Part shown: positions 56,508 through 64,000 of the stretch, piece after piece
Position numbering within the stretch: position 1 is the stretch's first letter
Layout of the letters: the number at the start of each line of letters is the position of its first letter
Source: Micromonospora sp. R77
Lineage (GTDB): Bacteria; Actinomycetota; Actinomycetes; Mycobacteriales; Micromonosporaceae
Direction: 5' to 3'
Length of the DNA stretch: 64,000 nt
Assembly: GCF_022747945.1 (NCBI RefSeq)
Contig: NZ_JALDST010000001.1
Span: 3,720,001-3,784,000, forward strand
Notes under the pieces: generated by a model
Seen by the model: only the letters and a program-made list of their open reading frames with translations
Told to the model about the DNA's origin: nothing
The model's database searches: none
Made by a program: the position numbers and the translations under genes

Positions 56508-57389
56508 GTGGCAGAGCAGCTGCGTCTCATGGCCGTGCACGCCCATCCCGACGACGAGTCGAGCAAGGGCGCCGCGACCATGGCGAAATATGTCGCCGAA
56601 GGGGTGGACGTCCTGGTCGTGACGTGCACCGGCGGTGAGCGGGGCAGTGTGCTCAACCCCAAGATGGACCGGCCCGACGTGTGGGCCAACATCGGCGAGA
56701 TCCGCCGGGCCGAGATGGACGCCGCCCGGGCGGTCCTCGGTGTCGACCAGGCCTGGCTCGGCTTCGTCGACTCCGGGCTGCCCGAGGGCGACCCGCTGCC
56801 GCCGCTGCCGGAGGGCTGCTTCGCCCTGCAGGACGTCGAGGTCGCGGCCGCCCCGCTGGTGCGGCTGATGCGGCAGTTCCGCCCGCACGTCGTCACCACG
56901 TACGACGAGGAGGGCGGCTACCCGCACCCCGACCACATCATGACCCACAAGGTGACCGTCGCCGCCTTCGAGGCCGCCGGTGACCCGGAGCGCCACCCGG
57001 AGCTGGGCGAGCCGTGGCAGCCGCTCAAGCTCTACTACGACATCGGGTTCTCCAAGGGCAAGATCATGGCCCTGCACGAGGGAATGCTCGCCGCCGGACT
57101 GCCCTCTCCCTACGAGGACTGGATCAAGCGCTGGGAGGGCCGCCCGGACAAGGGCCCCCGGATCACCACCCGGGTCGAGTGTGCCGAATACTTCCCGGTC
57201 CGCGACGACGCGCTGCGCGCCCACGCCACCCAGATCGACCCGGACGGCTTCTGGTTCCACGTGCCGATGGAGCTCCAGCGGCGTGCCTGGCCGACCGAGG
57301 ACTTCCAGCTCGCCCGCTCGCTGGTGGACAGCCCGCTGCCCGAGTCGGACCTCTTCGCCGGGGTGCGCGAGACGTGCCATGCCCGCTGA
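56508..57389 (+). CDS. mca: Mycothiol S-conjugate amidase
   Basis: A 293-residue zinc amidase of the LmbE/MshB family. It cuts mycothiol S-conjugates to mercapturates and glucosaminyl-inositol, removing electrophiles. Zinc ligands are in [16 protein letters not shown] and [11 protein letters not shown]. Length and the [20 protein letters not shown] segment favour Mca over the deacetylase MshB. The GTG start follows GAGGAGCG. It shows the organism makes mycothiol. Confidence 0.93.
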   Translation: MAEQLRLMAVHAHPDDESSKGAATMAKYVAEGVDVLVVTCTGGERGSVLNPKMDRPDVWANIGEIRRAEMDAARAVLGVDQAWLGFVDSGLPEGDPLPPLPEGCFALQDVEVAAAPLVRLMRQFRPHVVTTYDEEGGYPHPDHIMTHKVTVAAFEAAGDPERHPELGEPWQPLKLYYDIGFSKGKIMALHEGMLAAGLPSPYEDWIKRWEGRPDKGPRITTRVECAEYFPVRDDALRAHATQIDPDGFWFHVPMELQRRAWPTEDFQLARSLVDSPLPESDLFAGVRETCHAR

Positions 57390-57437
57390 CCGGGCGGAGC
57401 GCTACGCTGGTGCCCAGCCGCACTACGGAGGAACACC

Positions 57438-57722
57438 ATGCTGACCACCGTCCAGGTGCTCGCGGAGAACAACTTCGGTGACACCCGCACGGGCGGGCTG
57501 GCCGGGCCGATGGGTCTATTCCTCATCCTGCTGCTGGGCACCGCCACCGTCCTGCTGATCCGCAACATGAACTCCCGGCTGCGCCGGTTGCCCGACCGGT
57601 TCCCGGCTCAGGGTGGTGCGACGCCGGCCGATCGGGTCGAGGCGTCAGTCGCTGATCCGACAGACGGGACCGGAACGCAGGAATCACGCCCGAACGCTGC
57701 CAACGGCCCCCAGCAGCGGTGA
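57438..57722 (+). CDS. Small single-pass membrane protein
   Basis: A 94-residue protein with an external N-terminus, one transmembrane helix (GPMGLFLILLLGTATVLLIR) and a cytoplasmic tail (MNSRLRRLPDRFPAQ) that ends in a low-complexity Gly/Thr/Gln stretch. Similar proteins follow mca in other actinomycetes. The ATG follows GGAGGAACACC. Function unknown. A hairpin terminator follows 29 bp after the stop. Confidence 0.75.
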   Translation: MLTTVQVLAENNFGDTRTGGLAGPMGLFLILLLGTATVLLIRNMNSRLRRLPDRFPAQGGATPADRVEASVADPTDGTGTQESRPNAANGPQQR

Positions 57723-57751
57723 AACGGGTGGTCCACGCGTGATTCACGGTG

Positions 57752-57787
57752 AAGCCGGTCGTCGCCCCCTGTTGCGACCACCGGCTT
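57752..57787 (+). terminator. Hairpin terminator after the small membrane protein gene
   Basis: A 14-bp stem with one mismatch (57752-57765 with 57774-57787), 8-nt loop, followed by TGGCTTAG. Confidence 0.65.
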
Positions 57788-57909
57788 TGGCTTAGCCTTC
57801 CGCCGGGGGACCCAAAAGTCCCCGAGCCGTGCGCGGAAGGGGGGCGCCCGATGAGCGTCGTCGCAGCGACCGCCGACCGTGCCCTGTCGCCGCCGCCCGG
57901 GGTGGCTCC

Positions 57910-60441
57910 GTGACCCCCGCCCGGGACGACCATCCACCCCATCGGCCGGGCCGCCGCAGTACCTCGTTCCGGGTGCGGGTGCTGACCGCCGCCGTCGCGC
58001 TCACCGCCGTGGTCTCCGCCGTGGTGGGCCTGACCGTTCCGGCCACGCTCCCCGCCGACGATCCGCTGCCGGCGGTGGCCCGGTTCGGCATCGCCGTGGC
58101 CGCCTTCGCGGTCGCCCAGCTGGCCCGGCTCCGGTTCCGTACCGCCACCGGGATGGTGAGCATCACCTGGGGCGAGGCCGCCCTGATCGTCTGCCTCTAT
58201 CTGGTGCCGGCCGGGTGGCTGCCCGCCGCCGCGCTGCTCGGCACCGGTGCGGCGTGGACCGGCATGTCGCTGCTCACCGACCGACGACCCGTGCCGGAAC
58301 TCGTCCGGATCACCGGGTCGCTGACCGCGGCCACCGCGCTCGCCGTCGTCGTGGCCCGGGCGCTCGGCCAGCCGCTGCTCGCCGCCCCCACCCCGGAACT
58401 CGCCCTCGCCCTGGCCGCCGGCTCGCTGGCGTACCTCTTCGCCACCGCCTGGCTCGGCGCGGCGATCCTCGCGCTGCGGCTCGGGGTTCCGCCCGGACCG
58501 CCGCTGCTCGCGGCGCTGCGCGGCAAGCTGCTCATGTTCGTCGGCAACGTGGCCGTCGGCCTGCTGGTGGTCGCGCTCCTCGAGATCGACGCCCGCTGGC
58601 TGCTGCTCCTCCCGCCGCCACTGTGGCTGCTCCAGCAGACCTACCGGCACCGGCTCCGCGCCGACCAGGAGCGGCGCACCTGGCGGGCATTCGCGGAGGC
58701 CACCGCCGCCCTGAACCAGCTCGACGAGCGGGGCGTGGCCACCGCCGCTGCCGGCGGCGCGCTCACCCTCTTCGGTGCCGAACTGGTCGATGTGGACGTG
58801 GCCCGGGGCGACGACCGGTGGTGGCGCTACCGGATCGACGGCGGCGGTCAGGTGCGCGACCGGGAGATCGAGCGGCCGGCCGAGGCGGGCACCGGTGAGC
58901 ACGAGGTGGTCCGGCCGCTGACGGTGGGCAGCGGCACCGTCGGCGCGCTGCGCGTGCGGTTCCCCCGATCGGCGCCGCCCACCGCCCGGGAGCGGGACGC
59001 CGTCGCCGCCTTCTCCGACGCCCTCGCCGCCGCGCTGCACGACGCGGCCACCCACCGTGAGCTGCGGCTGGTGACCGCGCGTTCGTCGTACGAGGCGGTG
59101 CACGACCAGCTGACCGGGCTGCTGAACCGGGCCGCGATGCTCGGCAAGGGTGACCGGGCCCTGCGGCAGCTCGCCCACGACCACCCGGTGGCGCTGCTGC
59201 TGCTCGACATCAACCAGTTCAAGGAGGTCAACGACACCCTCGGGCACGCTGCCGGCGACCAGCTGCTGCGGCTCACCGCCAACCGGCTGAGCGCGCTGGT
59301 CCGCCCCGGTGACCTGCTCGGCCGGCTCGGTGGGGACGAGTTCGCCCTGTTGCTCACCGCGGTCCCGGTGATCGGCGACCGGGCCGCCCCGGCGGCGTAC
59401 GCGCTGCGCCAGGCCCGGGAGATCGCCGAGCGGCTCGCCGTGCCGACCGAGGTGGCCGGCGTACGGATGTCGATCGAGGTCGCCGTCGGGGTGGTGGTGG
59501 CCGACGCCGGCACCGCCGACCTGACGGAGCTGCTGCGCCGGGCCGACATCGCGATGTACCAGGCCAAGGAGGGCGGCGGCAACGTCGCCGCGTACGACAG
59601 CTCCCGCGACGCCGCCAGCACCGACCAGCTCGCGCTGCTCGCGGAGCTCCGGGAGGCGCTGGCCACCGACGACCAGCTGGTGCTGGCCCTGCAACCGGCG
59701 GTCGACCTGGCCACCGGCGCCCCGACCGGGGTGGAGGCGCTGATCCGCTGGCAGCACCCGCGCCGGGGCTGGCTGGGTCCGTCCGACTTCATCCGCCCGG
59801 TGGAGAACAGCGAGCAGCTCGGCGCCTTCACCCGGTACGTGCTGGACAAGGCGCTCGGCGTGGCGGCCGAGTGGGCCCGGGCCGGGCTGGACGTGCCGAT
59901 CTCGGTGAACCTCTCGGCGCGGAGTCTGCTCGACCCCCGGCTGCCCGGCGAGATCGGCGACGCGCTGCGCCGGCACCAGCTGCCGCCGCACCGGCTCGTC
60001 CTGGAGATCACCGAGACGGTGGTGATGAGCGAGCTGGAGATCATCGACGAGGTGCTGGCGACGTTGCGCTCGATGGGCGTGCAGCTCGCCGTCGACGACT
60101 TCGGCACCGGCTTCTCCTCGCTGACCTTCCTGACCCGGATCGCGGTGGACGAGCTGAAGGTGGACCGCTCCTTCGTGATCCGGATGGCCGACTCGCCGGA
60201 GGCGGCGGCGATCGTCCGGACCACCGTGGGGCTCGCCCACGAGCTGGGGCTGCGGGTGGTGGCCGAGGGCGTGGAGACCGCCGAGCAGCGGACCGCCCTG
60301 GCCGAGCTGGGCTGCACCGCCGCCCAGGGCTACCACTTCTTCAAGCCGATGCCGGCGGACAAGATCGGCGCGGTGCTCGGGTCGCTGCTGGACACCGCAC
60401 AGGGGAACGTCTTCCCGCTGCGCGCCGACGGCGCCTCCTGA
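57910..60441 (+). CDS. GGDEF-EAL membrane protein (cyclic di-GMP metabolism)
   Basis: An 843-residue protein. About seven transmembrane helices occupy residues 20-240. A GAF-like segment follows, then a GGDEF domain with intact active site GRLGGDEFALLL, preceded by RPGD five residues upstream, which matches the inhibitory I-site. A C-terminal EAL domain has intact GVEALIRWQHP, the NLSARS loop, and DDFGTGFSSLTFL. Both synthase and phosphodiesterase activities are therefore possible. The GTG at 57910 is chosen; a longer start at 57829 is in frame. A short piece of the GAF/linker region reappears inverted at 60511. Confidence 0.92.
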   Translation: MTPARDDHPPHRPGRRSTSFRVRVLTAAVALTAVVSAVVGLTVPATLPADDPLPAVARFGIAVAAFAVAQLARLRFRTATGMVSITWGEAALIVCLYLVPAGWLPAAALLGTGAAWTGMSLLTDRRPVPELVRITGSLTAATALAVVVARALGQPLLAAPTPELALALAAGSLAYLFATAWLGAAILALRLGVPPGPPLLAALRGKLLMFVGNVAVGLLVVALLEIDARWLLLLPPPLWLLQQTYRHRLRADQERRTWRAFAEATAALNQLDERGVATAAAGGALTLFGAELVDVDVARGDDRWWRYRIDGGGQVRDREIERPAEAGTGEHEVVRPLTVGSGTVGALRVRFPRSAPPTARERDAVAAFSDALAAALHDAATHRELRLVTARSSYEAVHDQLTGLLNRAAMLGKGDRALRQLAHDHPVALLLLDINQFKEVNDTLGHAAGDQLLRLTANRLSALVRPGDLLGRLGGDEFALLLTAVPVIGDRAAPAAYALRQAREIAERLAVPTEVAGVRMSIEVAVGVVVADAGTADLTELLRRADIAMYQAKEGGGNVAAYDSSRDAASTDQLALLAELREALATDDQLVLALQPAVDLATGAPTGVEALIRWQHPRRGWLGPSDFIRPVENSEQLGAFTRYVLDKALGVAAEWARAGLDVPISVNLSARSLLDPRLPGEIGDALRRHQLPPHRLVLEITETVVMSELEIIDEVLATLRSMGVQLAVDDFGTGFSSLTFLTRIAVDELKVDRSFVIRMADSPEAAAIVRTTVGLAHELGLRVVAEGVETAEQRTALAELGCTAAQGYHFFKPMPADKIGAVLGSLLDTAQGNVFPLRADGAS

Positions 60442-60510
60442 AGAACCCGCCCCGTCGCGCCGTTCGGCCCGGAGGCCGCCACGGGCCCGGGTCGCGGCGC
60501 TGGCGGCGGC

Positions 60511-60556
60511 CACGCCCCGCTCTGCTGGTTCAGGGCGGCGGTGGCCTCCGCCAGTG
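60511..60556 (-). repeat. Inverted fragment of the GGDEF-EAL gene
   Basis: Read on the minus strand, 60550-60523 and 60519-60509 repeat 58693-58740 of the GGDEF-EAL gene: GGAGGCCACCGCCGCCCTG, AACCAGC, then after a 5-base deletion, GAGCGGGGCGTGGCC. It overlaps the last codons of the PI-PLC-like gene. It is either an inverted duplication or a relic of a second GGDEF gene. Confidence 0.65.
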
Positions 60557-61630
60557 CCGGCCGCCCGGTCCGGCTGCCGCCCAACCGGACCGGACGTCGC
60601 GGCGCGGGTCAGCCGCGGGCGCGACCTCGCCGACCACGGCGGGCAGCGCCGCCCAGTCGGCGGAGGCGACGCTGGCGTGCGCCGCCGCGAGCTGGGCGAG
60701 CCGGGCCCGGGCGGCGTCCGGGTCGGTCCCCACCGCCGGCGGGACGTTCTGCGCGTCGGTCATCACCAGCAGGTAGTGGTTGGTGTCGTACCAGGCGGTG
60801 TCGATGCCGCCGGTGACGTAGGCGGTGGCGTCGCCGTCGAAGAGGACGAACCAGGGACGCAGGGTGGTGTCCGCGTACCGGCTGCGCGGGTCGCCGGCCT
60901 GGGCGCGGTGCACGGCGGGGAACGCCTGCGCCCGCGACAGCGTGCCGGCCGCCGCCAGGCCGGCCAGGTAACGGGCGTACTCCACGTCGGTCCAGAGGGT
61001 GTCGGTGGGGTTGCCCTCCTCGACCGTGCCGGGGATCAACTCGACGATCACCCGGCCGGCGAGCTGCGCCCGGGTGGGCCACGCGTCGGCCCGGGCGGCG
61101 GCGTCGAGGTCGGCGTGGCCGCCGAGCAGGTCGGCGGGGCGGAACACCCGGTCACCGAGGCGGGCGGCGAGCAGCGCGTCGAGCTGTGCCGGCCCCTGCC
61201 CGGTACGGCTGCTGAAGCCGGTCTTCAGCTCCAGCTTGAGGATCACCGGGCCGGCGTCGGGATGCGCGCCCAGCCAGAGCCGGAGGTCGTCGAGGCAGTG
61301 CTCCAGGTTCTTGTTCCGGGTGCCGGTGTAGAGCTGGGCGGGGCTGGTGGCGGCGACGCAGTTGTTGTCGTTGCCCAGCGGGTTGGAGTGGCTGACCCGC
61401 CACTGCCGGGCGAGGACGTCCGGCCAGACGTCCAGCTCGATCAGGCCGGGCCGGGCGTCCAGGGCCTGGGCGAGGTAGGTGTAGGTGCCGCGTTCGTAGG
61501 TGTTGTGCGTGCCGACGGCGGTGGCGGCGGAGACCCGGGTGTCGGCCGGAACGGCGGCGGAGGCGCTGCCGGGGACCAGCAGGGACCCGGTGAGGGTGGC
61601 GAGGGCGAGCAGGGCGGGGAGTCTGCGCAT
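60530..61630 (-). CDS. Secreted phosphatidylinositol-specific phospholipase C-like protein (Ca2+-dependent type)
   Basis: A 366-residue exported protein with a signal peptide (LPALLALATLTGSLLVPGSA). The mature part fits the Ca2+-dependent PI-PLC TIM-barrel: AVGTHNTYERGTYTYLAQ with the first catalytic His, LIELDVWPD, RVSHSNPLGNDNNC with the second His, VILKLELKTGF, and the C-terminal TDAQNVPP. It would cleave phosphatidylinositol outside the cell. The ATG follows AAGGAGACGG. The last ~20 codons overlap a fragment of the GGDEF-EAL gene, so the natural C-terminus may have been replaced. Confidence 0.75.
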   Translation of the reverse strand: MRRLPALLALATLTGSLLVPGSASAAVPADTRVSAATAVGTHNTYERGTYTYLAQALDARPGLIELDVWPDVLARQWRVSHSNPLGNDNNCVAATSPAQLYTGTRNKNLEHCLDDLRLWLGAHPDAGPVILKLELKTGFSSRTGQGPAQLDALLAARLGDRVFRPADLLGGHADLDAAARADAWPTRAQLAGRVIVELIPGTVEEGNPTDTLWTDVEYARYLAGLAAAGTLSRAQAFPAVHRAQAGDPRSRYADTTLRPWFVLFDGDATAYVTGGIDTAWYDTNHYLLVMTDAQNVPPAVGTDPDAARARLAQLAAAHASVASADWAALPAVVGEVAPAADPRRDVRSGWAAAGPGGRHWRRPPPP

Positions 61631-61859
61631 GGACCGTCTCCTTCGGAGGGGCCGCTGCGGGGGCGGCCCGGCATGCGTCGATTTAAATCCACGAAAGTGA
61701 ATACGAGAAGGCTGGCCGGCGGCCGGCCCGACGGGATGGGAAGTCGGGACGCCGACACCACCCGGGACGGGGCAACGTGAGCGCGGCGCACGTCCTACCC
61801 TCCATTGAGGGCGACTCATCGACGTCGCTCGCACGGTCCATCACGGGGAAGGACACAGC

Positions 61860-62747
61860 ATGAGGTTTTCCTGGCGACGCTCCCTGCTCGCCGCTGCCGT
61901 CTCGCTCACGGCGGCCACCGCCGGCCTGACCGTCTCCGCACCGGCCGGGGCCGCTGTGCCGCAGAGCTGGACGTTCAACGTCAGCGGTGACCCGGGCGAT
62001 CCCCTCACCCAGGGCGGCTCCTGGTCCTACAGCTCGACCGACCCGACCGCCGAGCGCAACCCGCTGGAGGTCGGCGGCGGCCCGGAGGCCGTCACCGCGA
62101 TCATCGGCGACGACGAGAGCAACGTCTGGTATCTCAGCCTGGCCGCCCCGCAGGGGGTGCCGTTCCGGGCCAGCGACAGCTACACCGACGTCCGTCCGGC
62201 GGTGTACGGCTCGACGGCGGCCGCGATGGGCATGTCCAACAACACCCGGCGCTGCGACGACAGCGTCGGCTCGTTCGACATCGCAGACGCCTCCTTCGGC
62301 CCGTACGGCTACATCGAGCGGTTCGACGCGACGTTCGAGCTGCGGTGCGGCGGTGCCACCGGATCGGTCCGCGGGTCGGTGCACATCGCCAACCCGCCGC
62401 CCGCCCCCGCGCTTGACGTCACCTTCACCGTCGCTCCCAAAGCGACGGTCTCCAGCAGCGGGGTCGCCACCTTCCACGGCACGGCGACCTGCACCCGCGA
62501 CACGATCGTCTACATCAGCGGCCGGGTGCTCCAGCAGCAGAAGAAGGGCGAGGTCGGCGCCGAGTACTACACCTCGGTAGCGTGCACCCCGGGCCAGCAG
62601 GTCTCCTGGTCGGGCGACACCCACGCCTACTCGACCAAGTTCGTCAAGGGGCCGGCGAACGTCACCAGCGAGGCGTATGTCCACGACGACATCTACGACG
62701 CCGACGTGACCAAGCGGGACACCTCCGTCATCACCCTCACCCGCTGA
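61860..62747 (+). CDS. Secreted protein of unknown function
   Basis: A 295-residue exported protein with a signal peptide ([20 protein letters not shown], cut after APAGAA). Cysteines in [25 protein letters not shown] and SVACTPGQ suggest two disulfides. The C-terminal ~100 residues look like a beta-sandwich ([19 protein letters not shown]). No domain is recognised. The ATG follows GGGGAAGGACAC. An AT-rich patch at 61678-61700 in the divergent gap may hold promoters. Confidence 0.7.
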   Translation: MRFSWRRSLLAAAVSLTAATAGLTVSAPAGAAVPQSWTFNVSGDPGDPLTQGGSWSYSSTDPTAERNPLEVGGGPEAVTAIIGDDESNVWYLSLAAPQGVPFRASDSYTDVRPAVYGSTAAAMGMSNNTRRCDDSVGSFDIADASFGPYGYIERFDATFELRCGGATGSVRGSVHIANPPPAPALDVTFTVAPKATVSSSGVATFHGTATCTRDTIVYISGRVLQQQKKGEVGAEYYTSVACTPGQQVSWSGDTHAYSTKFVKGPANVTSEAYVHDDIYDADVTKRDTSVITLTR

Positions 62748-62756
62748 GCGGGAGGT

Positions 62757-62786
62757 GGCCGGCCCGGGCTTCACCCCGGGCCGGCC
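62757..62786 (+). terminator. Terminator after the secreted protein gene
   Basis: Perfect 12-bp stem GGCCGGCCCGGG with CCCGGGCCGGCC, 6-nt loop. Confidence 0.75.
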
Positions 62787-62821
62787 GCCTCGCTCCCGTC
62801 GTGAGGGCGGGCCGCGCCCGA

Positions 62822-62827
62822 TATGGT
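62822..62827 (+). promoter_or_regulatory. Putative -10 hexamer TATGGT of a leaderless DUF255 transcript
   Basis: TATGGT ends 6 bases before the GTG at 62834; no ribosome site is present. Confidence 0.45.
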
Positions 62828-62833
62828 CGTCGG

Positions 62834-64000
<1,167 letters not shown>

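Noticed and set aside
57523..60513. Nearly 1000-codon frame opposite the GGDEF-EAL gene
   Set aside because: Low-complexity antisense product; the plus strand encodes intact GGDEF and EAL motifs.

Overview
This window is chromosomal DNA from a very GC-rich actinobacterium, most likely Micromonospora or a close relative in the Micromonosporaceae. The support is the codon bias, the many GTG starts, and actinobacterial gene blocks: mfd/surA-like/mazG, eno/divIC/DUF501/ppx, and greA/DUF4307/mca. A mycothiol conjugate amidase and a bldA-type tRNA-Leu(UAA) point the same way. Most genes are housekeeping genes; no rRNA, CRISPR array, complete insertion sequence or biosynthetic cluster is seen.

Layout. 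0-9 kb: a cut-off cyclase-family gene, an AraC regulator, then mfd, a SurA-like lipoprotein, mazG and a DUF885 protein. 9-13.4 kb (minus strand): an MgtA-type P-type ATPase, a NudC-type Nudix hydrolase and a lipoprotein. 13.6-18 kb: eno, a FtsB/DivIC protein, DUF501, a small N-acetyltransferase and ppx. 18-20.6 kb: a divergent HTH/small Cys protein pair, a PadR/HAAS-domain pair and an LppU-like protein. 20.7-26.6 kb: a dienelactone hydrolase, a type 5 uracil-DNA glycosylase and a DUF4129/MoxR/DUF58 operon. 26.6-31.5 kb: an NDH-2-like flavoprotein, a large membrane protein, tRNA-Leu(UAA) and a Bax-inhibitor-1 protein. 31.4-38.9 kb: a frameshifted CYTH-CHAD gene, a thiolase, two tandem SGNH hydrolases, a DUF1232 protein, cystathionine beta-synthase and a GNAT enzyme. 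38.9-45 kb (minus strand): RNase Z with an unusual 5' leader, then the three-gene N-acetylglutaminylglutamine amide (NAGGN) osmoprotectant operon. 45-48.9 kb: an msrA 3' remnant, a YciI protein, msrA, a zinc-ribbon-like membrane protein, a HIT protein and an AbiEii-type nucleotidyltransferase with a small partner. 49-55 kb: a frameshifted secreted protein, metB, an amidase, a DUF4328 protein and ilvA. 55-64 kb: greA, DUF4307, mca, a GGDEF-EAL protein, a secreted PI-PLC-like protein, a secreted unknown, and a DUF255 protein that runs off the end.

The most unusual content lies between and inside the genes. I see five families of short intergenic or intragenic repeats. They include GGGGCCCC-centred palindromes sitting right at stop codons, a 126-bp inverted-repeat element, a 59-bp tandem repeat that supplies a start codon, and a hairpin apparently inserted in frame in the DUF255 gene. 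The window also carries the tRNA that reads UUA, and the only two in-frame TTA codons I found are in the two genes of the AbiEii-like pair. Several genes show a TANNNT hexamer 6-8 bases before the start codon, suggesting leaderless transcripts. Two genes look frameshifted by one base, and two loci (the msrA remnant and a GGDEF-EAL fragment) look like scars of past recombination.
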